Source: Variovorax sp. N23 (GTDB lineage: Bacteria > Pseudomonadota > Gammaproteobacteria > Burkholderiales > Burkholderiaceae_C). From it: a DNA stretch of 64,000 bases. Each line of letters starts with the position of its first letter. Positions within the stretch are counted from its first letter, which is position 1. Below the pieces are notes generated by a model. The model ran no database searches. It worked only from the letters and a program-made list of their open reading frames with translations, and had not been told where the DNA came from. The stretch spans positions 90,799 to 154,798 of the forward strand of contig NZ_JAOOPY010000015.1 of assembly GCF_025486315.1 (NCBI RefSeq). Direction: 5' to 3'. The translations under genes and the position numbers were made by a program. Shown piece by piece: positions 48,496 through 57,001 of the stretch.

Positions 48496-49875
48496 ATGAC
48501 CATCGCCACCGCCCACGACGGCGGGCTGCCGTCCACCCGCGGCCCTGCGGGCCCGGTGCTCGACATCGCTGTCATCGGCAGCGGCATTTCGGGGCTGTCG
48601 GCCGCCTGGCTGCTGTCGCAGCGGCACCGCGTGACGCTGTTCGAGGCCGACAGCCGGCCCGGTGGGCACAGCAACACGGTGGCGGTGCAGGGCGCGCGGG
48701 GCCGCATCGCGGTCGACACCGGCTTCATCGTCTACAACGAGGCGGCGTACCCGAACCTGACGGCGCTGTTCGCGCACCTCGGCGTGGCGACCCAGGCGTC
48801 GGAAATGTCCTTCGCTGTCAGCCTGGACCAGGGCGCGCTCGAGTATTCGGGCACCGACCTGCGCGGCCTGTTCGCGCAGCGCAGCAACCTGGTGAGCCGG
48901 CGCTTCTGGTCGATGCTGCGCGACCTGGTGCGCTTCTACCGCCAGGCGCCCGGCGACGCGGCGCGCTTCGGGCTCGTTCCGCTCGACAGCTACCTCGACG
49001 TGCGCGGCTACAGCCAGGCCTTCCGCGACGACCACCTGTACCCGATGGCCGCCGCCATCTGGTCGACCCCGGCGGCGCGCGTGGGCGACTACCCGACCGA
49101 AGCCTTCGTGCGCTTCTGCGAGAACCATCACCTGCTGCAGCTGACCAAGCGCCCGCGCTGGCGCACCGTGACCGGCGGCAGTGCGCGCTACGTCGAGCGG
49201 CTGACAGAGGGCCTGGGCGAGCGGCTGCGGCTGGACAGCGCGGCGGTCGAGGTGCGCCGCGGCGCCGACGGCGTGTCGGTGCGCACCGAGGGCGCCGGCG
49301 CTGCCGGGCGCTTCGACCAGGTCGTGATCGCCACGCACGCCGACCAGGCGCTGCGCCTGCTGCCCGACGCCAGCGACGACGAGCAGCGCGTGCTGGGGGC
49401 CTTCGGCTACAGCCGCAACCGGGCGGTGCTGCACAGCGACCCGGCACTGATGCCGCAGCGCCGCGCCGTGTGGTCGAGCTGGAACTACGCGGCCGACCGC
49501 CGCCGCCACGACCCGCCGTGCGTCACCTACTGGATGAACCGGCTGCAGGACATCCCGCAGGAGACGCCGCTGTTCCTGACGTTGAACCCGACCCGCGAGC
49601 CGCGGCCCGAGCACCTGATCCGCAGCGAGATCTACGAGCACCCGCTGTTCAACATGGCGGCGATCCGCGCGCAGGACGCACTGTGGTCGCTGCAGGGACG
49701 CCGTCGCACCTGGTTCTGCGGCGCGTACTTCGGCGCGGGCTTTCATGAAGACGGCCTGCAGGCGGGCCTGGCCGTGGCCGAGGCGCTGGGCGGCGTCCGC
49801 CGGCCGTGGTCGGTGGCCAACGAGTCCGGCCGCATCCGGCTGCCGGCCCGGCCGGTGGTCGAGGCACGCGCTTGA
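48496..49875 (+). CDS. FAD-dependent amine-oxidase-like protein
   Basis: 459 residues from ATG 48496, with GGAG 7-8 bases upstream. The FAD motif IAVIGSGISGLSAAWLL is followed by FEADSRPGGHSNTV, DTGFIVYNEAAYPNLTALF and the C-terminal TWFCGAYFGAGFHEDGLQAGLAVAEAL. The family accompanies DUF1365 and CFA genes in proteobacterial RpoE/ChrR regulons and is thought to act on unsaturated fatty acyl lipids. The stop shares TGATG with the DUF1365 start. Confidence 0.92.
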   Translation: MTIATAHDGGLPSTRGPAGPVLDIAVIGSGISGLSAAWLLSQRHRVTLFEADSRPGGHSNTVAVQGARGRIAVDTGFIVYNEAAYPNLTALFAHLGVATQASEMSFAVSLDQGALEYSGTDLRGLFAQRSNLVSRRFWSMLRDLVRFYRQAPGDAARFGLVPLDSYLDVRGYSQAFRDDHLYPMAAAIWSTPAARVGDYPTEAFVRFCENHHLLQLTKRPRWRTVTGGSARYVERLTEGLGERLRLDSAAVEVRRGADGVSVRTEGAGAAGRFDQVVIATHADQALRLLPDASDDEQRVLGAFGYSRNRAVLHSDPALMPQRRAVWSSWNYAADRRRHDPPCVTYWMNRLQDIPQETPLFLTLNPTREPRPEHLIRSEIYEHPLFNMAAIRAQDALWSLQGRRRTWFCGAYFGAGFHEDGLQAGLAVAEALGGVRRPWSVANESGRIRLPARPVVEARA

Positions 49876-50666
49876 TGGCGGACGGCGCGCTCTATGTCGG
49901 CCGCGTGATGCACCAGCGGCTGCGTCCGGCGCGGCATCGCCTGCAGTACCGCGTGTTCTCGCTGCTGCTGGACATCGATGCGCTGCCGGCGTTGGCGCAG
50001 CGGCTGCGCCTGTTCTCGCTCAACCGCTTCAACCTGTTCAGCCTGCATGAACATGACTACGGCGCGGGGACGGGTGTCGGCTTGCGCGAGCACGTCGAGC
50101 GGCAGCTGCATGCGGCCGGCCTGGCGGGCGGCGGCGCGATCGGGCTGCTCACCATGCCGCGCATCCTCGGCTACGCCTTCAACCCGCTGAGCGTGTACTT
50201 CTGCGACCGGCCCGAGGGTGGGCTGCAGGCCATCCTCTACGAGGTCAACAACACCTTCGGCCAGCGCCACAGCTACCTGATTCCGGTCGACGACGCGCAG
50301 CGCGAGGCGGCGCACATCGAGCAGCACTGCGCCAAGCGCTTCCACGTGTCGCCCTTCATGGACCTCGACATGCGCTACGCCTTCCGCGTCGAGCCGCCGG
50401 CGGCCGAGCGCCCGGGGCTGGCGGTGGGCATCACCGTGGCCGATGCCGACGGGGCCGTGCTGATCGCCCGCTTCGACGCGCGCCGCCAGCCGCTGGGCGA
50501 CGGTGCGCTGGCGCGGGTCTTTCTCACGCATCCGCTGCTGACCCTGAAGGTGGTGGCGGCCATCCACTGGGAGGCGTTGCGGCTGTGGCTGAAGGGCGCA
50601 CCCTTTCGCCGATGCCCGCCGGCACCCGCACAGTCCGTCACCATCGCGGCACCTCCCGAACCATGA
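49875..50666 (+). CDS. DUF1365 protein
   Basis: 263 residues. LYVGRVMHQRLRPARHRLQYRVF, MPRILGYAFNPLSVYFC, YEVNNTFGQRHSYLIP and KRFHVSPFMDLDMRYAFR are hallmarks of DUF1365. Role in lipid modification with the adjacent FAD and CFA proteins is inferred from conserved neighbourhood. Both ends overlap neighbouring genes (TGATG, ATGA), so it is the middle of a coupled three-gene unit. Confidence 0.93.
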   Translation: MADGALYVGRVMHQRLRPARHRLQYRVFSLLLDIDALPALAQRLRLFSLNRFNLFSLHEHDYGAGTGVGLREHVERQLHAAGLAGGGAIGLLTMPRILGYAFNPLSVYFCDRPEGGLQAILYEVNNTFGQRHSYLIPVDDAQREAAHIEQHCAKRFHVSPFMDLDMRYAFRVEPPAAERPGLAVGITVADADGAVLIARFDARRQPLGDGALARVFLTHPLLTLKVVAAIHWEALRLWLKGAPFRRCPPAPAQSVTIAAPPEP

Positions 50667-51934
50667 GCACTTCCACCTCCGCATCGAACGGCCTGGAGGC
50701 CGATGTTCTCCATCTTGCCGACGGCACCACGATGGCTTCGTGGACGCGGCGGCCGCTGCGCCGTCTGCTGGTGCGGCTGCTGCGCGGGGTGGCCTGCGGG
50801 GCGCTCCTGGTCGAGCTGCCCAACGGCGAGCGCGTGCTCGGCCGCGGCGCGCGGACCGGCCCGCATGCCGCTCTCACGCTGCACCGCTGGCGGCCGCTCG
50901 CACGCCTGGTGCTGCGCGGCGACATCGGCCTGGCCGAGAGCTACCGCGACGGCGACTGGTCGAGTCCCGACCTGAGCGCGTTGCTCGAATTCGGCATCCG
51001 CAACGAGGCCGGCTGCGGCCGCGCCTGCGAGCCCTCGCTGCCGGCGCGCTGGCTGGGCCGCATCGCGCACCGGCTGCGCGCCAACACGCGGCGCGGCAGC
51101 CGCCAGAACATCGCGTTCCACTACGACCTGGGCAACGCCTTCTACGCGCAGTGGCTCGACCCGCAGATGATCTATTCGAGCGCGCTCTACACCCGCGGCG
51201 ACCAGACGCTCGAACAGGCGCAGGCCGACAAGATCGCGCGCGTCGTCGAACTGCTCGATCTCGAGCCCGGTTCGACCGTGCTCGAGATCGGCTGCGGCTG
51301 GGGCGCGCTGGCGCTGGCGATGGGCGGGCAGGGCGGCGCGCAGGTCACCGGCCTCACGCTGTCGACCGAGCAGCTGGCGCATGCGCGCGAGCAGGTTGCG
51401 GCGCAGGGGCTGGGCGCGCGCATCGACCTGCGCCTGCAGGACTACCGCGACGTGGCGGGCCGCTACGACCGCATCGTCTCCATCGAGATGCTCGAAGCCG
51501 TCGGCGAGCGCTACTGGCCGGTGTACTTCGACACGCTGCGCGACCGGCTGGCGGACGACGGCGTGGCGGTGGTGCAGGTCATCACCATCGACGACGCGCA
51601 GTTCGCGTCGTACCGCGACACGCCCGACTTCATCCAGCGCTTCATCTTCCCCGGTGGCATGCTGCCGCCGCTGGAGGCGTTGCGCACGCAGGCCGCGCGG
51701 GCCGGGCTGACGCTCGAGGTGGCCGAGTCTTTCGGCATGAGCTATGCGGCCACGCTGGCCGAATGGCGGCGTCGCTTCCTGGCGGCGTGGCCGGCCATCG
51801 AGCCGCTGGGCTTCGATGCCGCATTCAAGCGGCTGTGGGAGTACTACCTCTGCTACTGCGAAGCCGGCTTCCGTGCCGGACGGGTCGACGTGCGGCTGCT
51901 CAGGCTGCGCCACGCCGACGCGGAACAGCACTGA
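50663..51934 (+). CDS. cfa: Cyclopropane-fatty-acyl-phospholipid synthase
   Basis: 423 residues. N-terminal lipid-binding region with ESYRDGDWSSPDLSALLEF, then the SAM domain with QNIAFHYDLGNAFYAQWLD, VLEIGCGWGALALAM, GLTLSTEQLAHARE and SIEMLEAVGERYW, and the C-terminal FGMSYAATLAEWRRRF. It adds a methylene bridge to unsaturated acyl chains of membrane phospholipids. Last gene of the ECF-type FAD-DUF1365-CFA unit. Confidence 0.95.
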   Translation: MSTSTSASNGLEADVLHLADGTTMASWTRRPLRRLLVRLLRGVACGALLVELPNGERVLGRGARTGPHAALTLHRWRPLARLVLRGDIGLAESYRDGDWSSPDLSALLEFGIRNEAGCGRACEPSLPARWLGRIAHRLRANTRRGSRQNIAFHYDLGNAFYAQWLDPQMIYSSALYTRGDQTLEQAQADKIARVVELLDLEPGSTVLEIGCGWGALALAMGGQGGAQVTGLTLSTEQLAHAREQVAAQGLGARIDLRLQDYRDVAGRYDRIVSIEMLEAVGERYWPVYFDTLRDRLADDGVAVVQVITIDDAQFASYRDTPDFIQRFIFPGGMLPPLEALRTQAARAGLTLEVAESFGMSYAATLAEWRRRFLAAWPAIEPLGFDAAFKRLWEYYLCYCEAGFRAGRVDVRLLRLRHADAEQH

Positions 51935-51980
51935 CGTTCTTTCCACAGAAATGCGCGCCGGGCCGCAGGGCGAAGGCGGG

Positions 51981-52472
51981 CTACCGCTCGGTAGCGGCGT
52001 CAGGGCGCTTGGCGACCTGCAAAGACGGCAGACAGGCCGCAAGGGTGCGGGCCGTCAACTGCAGCAGCTCGAAATCCTCGTCGGCAAGCGGAGCGGCGTC
52101 CAGGTCGAAATGGCAAATCGTTCCCGTCGCTTCACCCTCGTCGCCGACGAAGGGCACAGCGTGATACGAGTTGAGCAGCCCTCTGTACGGATGCCCGTCG
52201 AGGCGGGGGTCCGTGGACGAATCGGATGTTCGAAACTCACCGTAGGCAAAGGTGAATTGGCAGAAGCTCATGCCATACGGCACGGCCAGCAGGTGTTCGG
52301 GAAACGGCATGTCGAGCTTGTCGACGAACGCGATGTTCTCCAATCGCCGATCCGGCGTCACGCGGTACACCGCGCTGTAGCGTTGAACGACGCGCTCGTT
52401 GAGCAGCTTGAGCGCAGCGATCAGGTCGCCTGCCTCGAGCGCCGCCTTTATCGCGTCGAATGTTCCATCCAT
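51981..52472 (-). CDS. Stand-alone GAF-like domain protein
   Basis: 163 residues from ATG 52472, with GAGG 7 bases upstream. AALKLLNERVVQRYSAVYRVTPD, then LLNSYHAVPFVGDEGEATGTICHFDLDAAPLADEDFELLQLTARTLA match the GAF pattern. There is no output domain. It may bind a small ligand, or act with another regulator. It is convergent to cfa. A distant counterpart lies at 27322-27843. Confidence 0.7.
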   Translation of the reverse strand: MDGTFDAIKAALEAGDLIAALKLLNERVVQRYSAVYRVTPDRRLENIAFVDKLDMPFPEHLLAVPYGMSFCQFTFAYGEFRTSDSSTDPRLDGHPYRGLLNSYHAVPFVGDEGEATGTICHFDLDAAPLADEDFELLQLTARTLAACLPSLQVAKRPDAATER

Positions 52473-52546
52473 TTCTACACCTCGAGAGATGTTGGGGTAA
52501 AGCTCATTCTGTACCTCGAGCGCCGTTGCGTCCAACCGGCCATGGG

Positions 52547-52969
52547 TCAGCGGCGGTACTCGTCGCGCCGGTTGTCGTAGCCGTCGTAGCGATCGGGAAT
52601 GCCGTCGTGGTCGCGGTCGCGGCGGTAACCGGGCGGCGGATAGCGGCGGTCGTCGTAGTAGCGCGGCCGCGGCACCGCGTAGTAGGGCGCGTAGCCCGGC
52701 GCAGGGACGTACTGCACGGGAGGCGGCTGCAGGTACACCGGTGGGCGATACACCGGCGGCGGCGCGTAGTACACCGGTGGCGGGGCGTAATACACGGGCG
52801 GCGGCGGTGGCGCATAGATGGGCGCCGGGGCGTAACCGGGCGACACCACCACGCCAGGAATGCCGATGCTGACGTCGATGTCGGTGCGCGCCTGCGCGCC
52901 GGCACCGGCCAGCAGCGCCATGAAGAAGAAAGTCGTCGTGCCGAGGCGGCGCAGGATGGGGTGTGTCAT
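52547..52969 (-). CDS. Secreted Pro/Tyr-rich protein with Ca-binding-like tail
   Basis: 140 residues. The signal peptide FFFMALLAGAGAQA is cleaved near residue 27. The middle is a tandem series of YAPPPPPVYYAPPPVYYAP, each unit APPPVY. The tail DRDHDGIPDRYDGYDN is the D-x-D-x-D-G-I-P-D pattern of thrombospondin type 3 calcium-binding repeats. Probably periplasmic or surface. Function unknown. Confidence 0.75.
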   Translation of the reverse strand: MTHPILRRLGTTTFFFMALLAGAGAQARTDIDVSIGIPGVVVSPGYAPAPIYAPPPPPVYYAPPPVYYAPPPVYRPPVYLQPPPVQYVPAPGYAPYYAVPRPRYYDDRRYPPPGYRRDRDHDGIPDRYDGYDNRRDEYRR

Positions 52970-53189
52970 GAACCGTGGTGAAGTGGTGTGCACTCCAACG
53001 CCTGACCCCCTGCAGAAGTCGACAGCGCATTGCGAAACAATCTGTGCCGAAGGCTCGGAGGCAGAATCGGCGCATGCTGCGTATCGGCCTCTCCTGGACA
53101 CCTGCGGTCTGCTGCGCGCCGATGCCCCCCGCCTTGCCGGCCGGGTGCGAGCACCTCGTGCGTGCGTCGCGCCGAGTCGCGTCGAGCCC

Positions 53190-54410
53190 ATGGATTCGCT
53201 GATCGCCGCCGCCGCGCGCGCCCTCGCCACGGGCGATGCGCTCGGTGCGCTCCGGCGCGTGGCGCTGCGCGACGACCCGCCGGCGCTGGCGCTGCGCGGC
53301 ATCGCGATGGCGCAGCTCGGCGAGCATGCGCGCGCCCGCGAACTGCTGCGGCGTGCGGCCAGCGGTTTCGGCGCGCACGAGCCGCTGGCGCAGGCGCGCT
53401 GCGTCGTGGCGGAGGCGGAGGTCGCGCTGGCCACGCGCGACCTCGCCGAATCGGCGCGCCATCTCGCAGCCGCCGCGGCCACGCTCGACGCGCGCGGCGA
53501 TGCCGCGAACGCCGTGCAGGCGCGGCTGATCGCTGTGCGCCGGCTGCTGCTGATCGGCCGGCTCGACGAGGCGCGTGCCGCACTGGCGCAGGTCGATGCG
53601 CGTGGGTTGGCGCCGGCGCTGGCCGCGGTGGCCGATCTCGTCGCCGCCGAGCTGGACCTGCGCGCGCTGCGCGTGGATGCCGCGCGCGCGGCACTGGCTC
53701 GCGCGCAGGCCGCGGCGGCGCGCTCGGGCGTGCCGGCGCTCGTGGCTGAGGCGGCGGATGCGCAGAGGGTGCTCGAGCGCCCGGCCGCGCGGCTTCGAGA
53801 CGCGACGGGCGAGCACCTGCTGCGGCTCGACGAGGTCGCGGCATGGCTGGGCAGCGGGGCCCTGGTCGTCGATGCGTGCCGCCACGGGCTGCGCGCGGGC
53901 GACCAGGCGCTGTCGCTGGCGCGCCGGCCGGTGCTGTTCGTCCTGGCGTGCGCGCTGGCCGAGGCCTGGCCGGGCGATGCCGCGCGCGATGCGTTGATCG
54001 CACGGGCCTTTCGCACCCGCCGGCCCGACGAAACGCACCGTGCGCGGTTGCGGGTCGAGATCGGCCGCCTGCGCGCACTCGCTCGACCCTTCGCGGGCAT
54101 CGACGCCACGGCGCGCGGCTTCGTGCTGCGGCCGCATGGCGGGCGCGATGTCGCGGTGCTGGCGCCGCCGATCGATGGCGATTCGGCCGCGTTGCTGGCG
54201 CTGTTGTCCGACGGCGCCGCGTGGTCGACCTCGGCCCTGGCGCTGGCGTTGGGGGCGAGCCAGCGCACGGTGCAGCGCGCGTTGGCCGAACTGGAGGCCG
54301 ATGCCCGCGTGCGCGCCATCGGCCGCGCGCGGTCACGCCGCTGGCTGGCGCCGTCGCTGGCCGGATTCGCGACGATCTTGTTACTCCCCGCCGCGCTGCC
54401 GTCTGCCTAA
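53190..54410 (+). CDS. TPR-like protein with C-terminal winged helix-turn-helix
   Basis: 406 residues from ATG 53190. The first 300 residues are Ala/Arg-rich amphipathic helices arranged like TPR repeats (ALRGIAMAQLGEHARARELLRRA). A C-terminal winged helix includes DGAAWSTSALALALGASQRTVQRALAELEADARV, which is a clear HTH. It is probably a transcriptional regulator. It is 44 bases upstream of the beta-propeller gene, which it may control. Alternative starts exist upstream. Confidence 0.75.
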   Translation: MDSLIAAAARALATGDALGALRRVALRDDPPALALRGIAMAQLGEHARARELLRRAASGFGAHEPLAQARCVVAEAEVALATRDLAESARHLAAAAATLDARGDAANAVQARLIAVRRLLLIGRLDEARAALAQVDARGLAPALAAVADLVAAELDLRALRVDAARAALARAQAAAARSGVPALVAEAADAQRVLERPAARLRDATGEHLLRLDEVAAWLGSGALVVDACRHGLRAGDQALSLARRPVLFVLACALAEAWPGDAARDALIARAFRTRRPDETHRARLRVEIGRLRALARPFAGIDATARGFVLRPHGGRDVAVLAPPIDGDSAALLALLSDGAAWSTSALALALGASQRTVQRALAELEADARVRAIGRARSRRWLAPSLAGFATILLLPAALPSA

Positions 54411-54454
54411 AGTGCGCTCACGGCACCGATGTGTGCGTGCCGAAGGAGCCACAG

Positions 54455-55138
54455 ATGAACCACCAAACCCTGGACAGACCGACCCTCCCCGCCGTGCGCG
54501 CCGCCGAGATCGTGCGCGAATTCGGCCCCTTCCCCGACACCACGGCCGTGCACGGCGTGACCCACGACGGCCGCCAGGTCTGGGCCGCCACCGATGCCCG
54601 GCTCGTGGCCTTCGACGGCCGCAGCGGCAAGACCCTGCGCACGATCGAGCGCCCCTGCGACGCCGGCACCGCGTTCGACGGCACCCACCTCTGGCAGATC
54701 GCCGAAGCGCGCATCGACAAGATCGACCCGGCCAGCGGCGAGGTGCTGGCGAGTATTCCGGCGCCAGGCCACGGCGCGGATTCGGGCCTCACCTGGGCCG
54801 AAGGCAGCCTGTGGGTCGGCCAGTACCGCGACCGCAAGATCCACCGGATCGACCCGGAAACCGGGGCGCTGCTGCGCACCATCGAATCCAACCGCTTCGT
54901 CACCGGCGTGACCTGGGTCGACGGCCAGTTGTGGCACGGCACCTGGGAGGGCGACGAGAGCGAGCTGCGTCGCATCGACGCGGACAGCGGTGCCGTGCTG
55001 GAGCGGCTCGCGATGCCCGCGGGCACCGGCGTCAGCGGGCTGGAATTCGACGGCGCCGATCTCTTCTACTGCGGCGGGGGCGGCAGCGGCAAGGTCCGGG
55101 CGGTGCGGCGGCCCGGCATGCCCGCAGAAGACCATTGA
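54455..55138 (+). CDS. Beta-propeller (PQQ/Vgb-like) protein
   Basis: 227 residues from ATG 54455, with AAGGAG 6 bases upstream. Four to five repeats of about 40 residues with G-x-LW-V/H (SGLTWAEGSLWVGQYRDRKIHRIDPETGALLRTI, GVTWVDGQLWHGTWEG) form a propeller of the glutaminyl cyclotransferase or Vgb type. There is no signal peptide, so it is cytoplasmic. Substrate unknown. It follows the HTH/TPR gene and is probably regulated by it. Confidence 0.8.
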   Translation: MNHQTLDRPTLPAVRAAEIVREFGPFPDTTAVHGVTHDGRQVWAATDARLVAFDGRSGKTLRTIERPCDAGTAFDGTHLWQIAEARIDKIDPASGEVLASIPAPGHGADSGLTWAEGSLWVGQYRDRKIHRIDPETGALLRTIESNRFVTGVTWVDGQLWHGTWEGDESELRRIDADSGAVLERLAMPAGTGVSGLEFDGADLFYCGGGGSGKVRAVRRPGMPAEDH

Positions 55139-55367
55139 AAGAAGCGTGCGGCCCAAGCGCAAGTGGGCGAATTGACGGGCACCGCAGCGTGCGCGATTCA
55201 AATGGCAATTCAACTGATATCGGCTCGCCAACCTGTTTTCTACAGTGGTGTTTTCAGAAATTTTTGCACTGTCGCCGTCGACTATCATTCTCCGCAACCT
55301 GGAATATTCATCGATTTCCTCGGTGCTGCGAAGTAGGCGGATTTACTTAATCCATGTGATTTGAATT

Positions 55368-55386
55368 CCGCCTCGCATCGAGGCGG
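55368..55386. terminator. Hairpin in the 295-bp intergenic region
   Basis: CCGCCTC-GCATC-GAGGCGG in an otherwise AT-richer, gene-free stretch (55139-55433). It is followed by CGTTTG only, so a leader hairpin for the HDOD gene is as likely as a terminator. Confidence 0.4.
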
Positions 55387-55433
55387 CGTTTGAAACAATA
55401 CGGCGCTCTGCGCGTCGGCATGGAATAACGGCA

Positions 55434-56834
55434 ATGCCATTCAATTTCTTCCGGCGGCACGAGCCCGAAGCCACCCCGCCACCCGCCCAAGCGGTGATCG
55501 CAGCGCCCGTTGCAGAGCCGGCCGCGCCCGCGCCGGTCGACGGTTTTCTGACCTACGCGCTGCAGCTGGACGCGCAACGGCACATCAAGGGCTACAAATT
55601 GGAATGGCGCGCGGCGTCCGGCAGCACGCATGCTTCCGACGACTTCCGCGCGCTGCTGTCCACCGTCGCCTCGAACCTGAACGGCGTCAAGGCCGGCTGG
55701 CGCCTGGGCAAGCTGATGGTCTACCTCGACGCGACCGCCGATGGCCTGGCCTTCGAGGAATTGCAGGCATTGCCGCCGAAAAGCGTCGTGCTTTGCCTGC
55801 GCCTGACCGAGTTGGCGGACAAGAAGATCTGGCCCACGGTGGAAGCACTGCGCGCCCAAGGCTTCGGCATCATGCTGTGCGACGTGGAGGCCTTGCCCGA
55901 AGCGCCTGCAGCGGCCGACACGCCCGCGGCCTCCGAAGCACCCGAAGGGGGCGAGCCCACCGATGAACCGGAAGCGCCGGACCCCTTCGGCGCGCTGGCC
56001 CTCATCACGCACCTGGACGTGCGCGAGGGGCGCAAGGAACTGGTCGACGGTGCGCGGCAGCTTCGGGGGCCGGGGAAGCCGGCCATCCATCCGATCGCCA
56101 CCCGCATCGCCAGCTGGGCCGAGTTCGACGCCTGCGCCGCGCGCCGGCTCGACGCCTTCGTGCGCGGCAAGGAAGCCATCGTGGCCGAGACGCAGGCGGG
56201 CGCCGCCCTGCAGCCCGAGTCCGTGCTGATCATCCGCGTCATGCAGATGATCCAGCGCAACGAGGACGTGCGGGCCATCGAGGCGGCGCTGCAGCACGAC
56301 GAGGCGCTCACCGCCCGGCTGCTGCACCACATCAACACGCTGACCATGGGCCACAACGTGGAGGTGCACTCGCTGCACCACGCGGTCGCCTTGCTCGGTT
56401 TCGGGCCCCTGTTCCGCTGGCTGTCGCTGCTGCTGGCCACCAGCACCAAGGCCAGCAGCATGGCGTACATGACGAAGAAGGCCATCATGCGGGGCCGATT
56501 CGTCGAGTTGATGGGGCAGGGCACGCTGCCGGCGGACGAGGCCAACAACCTGTTCGTGGCGGGCATGTTCTCGCTGATCGACCGCGTGCTGGGCGTTCCC
56601 ATGGAGGAAGTGCTCGCCAAGGTGCACCTGCCCGAGGCGGTCCAGGAAGCCGTCCGGACGCGCGGCGGCCTCTACGGCCCCTTCGTCGCGCTCGCCGAAT
56701 CGTGCGAGGTCGACGCCGTCGAGGCGGCCGCACTGGCGGCGTCGATCGGGGTGAGCGCCGAGAAGGTCAACGCATCGCACCTCGCCGCGATGGCCTGGGC
56801 GCTGGATGTGAGTCCGGCAGAAGTGACCTACTGA
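55434..56834 (+). CDS. HDOD signalling protein with degenerate EAL-like N-terminus
   Basis: 466 residues. The N-terminal half has an EAL-like fold remnant (VYLDATADGLAFEELQALPPKSVVLCLRL) without the E-x-L catalytic motif, so c-di-GMP hydrolysis is not expected. The C-terminal HDOD domain begins at about 255 (VLIIRVMQMIQRNEDVRAIEAALQHDEALTARLLHHIN) with LLGFGPLFRWLSLLLA. Architecture is of the YuxH/EAL-HDOD group. It is probably a signalling adaptor. An Ala/Pro-rich linker separates the domains. Confidence 0.88.
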   Translation: MPFNFFRRHEPEATPPPAQAVIAAPVAEPAAPAPVDGFLTYALQLDAQRHIKGYKLEWRAASGSTHASDDFRALLSTVASNLNGVKAGWRLGKLMVYLDATADGLAFEELQALPPKSVVLCLRLTELADKKIWPTVEALRAQGFGIMLCDVEALPEAPAAADTPAASEAPEGGEPTDEPEAPDPFGALALITHLDVREGRKELVDGARQLRGPGKPAIHPIATRIASWAEFDACAARRLDAFVRGKEAIVAETQAGAALQPESVLIIRVMQMIQRNEDVRAIEAALQHDEALTARLLHHINTLTMGHNVEVHSLHHAVALLGFGPLFRWLSLLLATSTKASSMAYMTKKAIMRGRFVELMGQGTLPADEANNLFVAGMFSLIDRVLGVPMEEVLAKVHLPEAVQEAVRTRGGLYGPFVALAESCEVDAVEAAALAASIGVSAEKVNASHLAAMAWALDVSPAEVTY

Positions 56835-56896
56835 GGTCGCCGCCGCTGCGGGCGGGGCGGGACAGGACTGTGGCGCACAACCACCATGTCCCGTTG

Positions 56897-56924
56897 CTAA
56901 TGAGAATTACTATCGATAATAATC
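56897..56924 (+). promoter_or_regulatory. Fur box upstream of the TonB receptor
   Basis: TAATGAGAATTACTATCGAT continuing AATAAT is made of overlapping Fur-type units (GATAAT/GAGAAT), and is typical for iron-repressed genes. It ends about 80 bases before ATG 57002. Confidence 0.8.
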
Positions 56925-57001
56925 GGGGTTATCCCTAGCGCTGCACGGTTGCACGCGCGGATCGGCGATCCGCCGAGAACTCAGCAGACACGAGGACCCC
57001 C

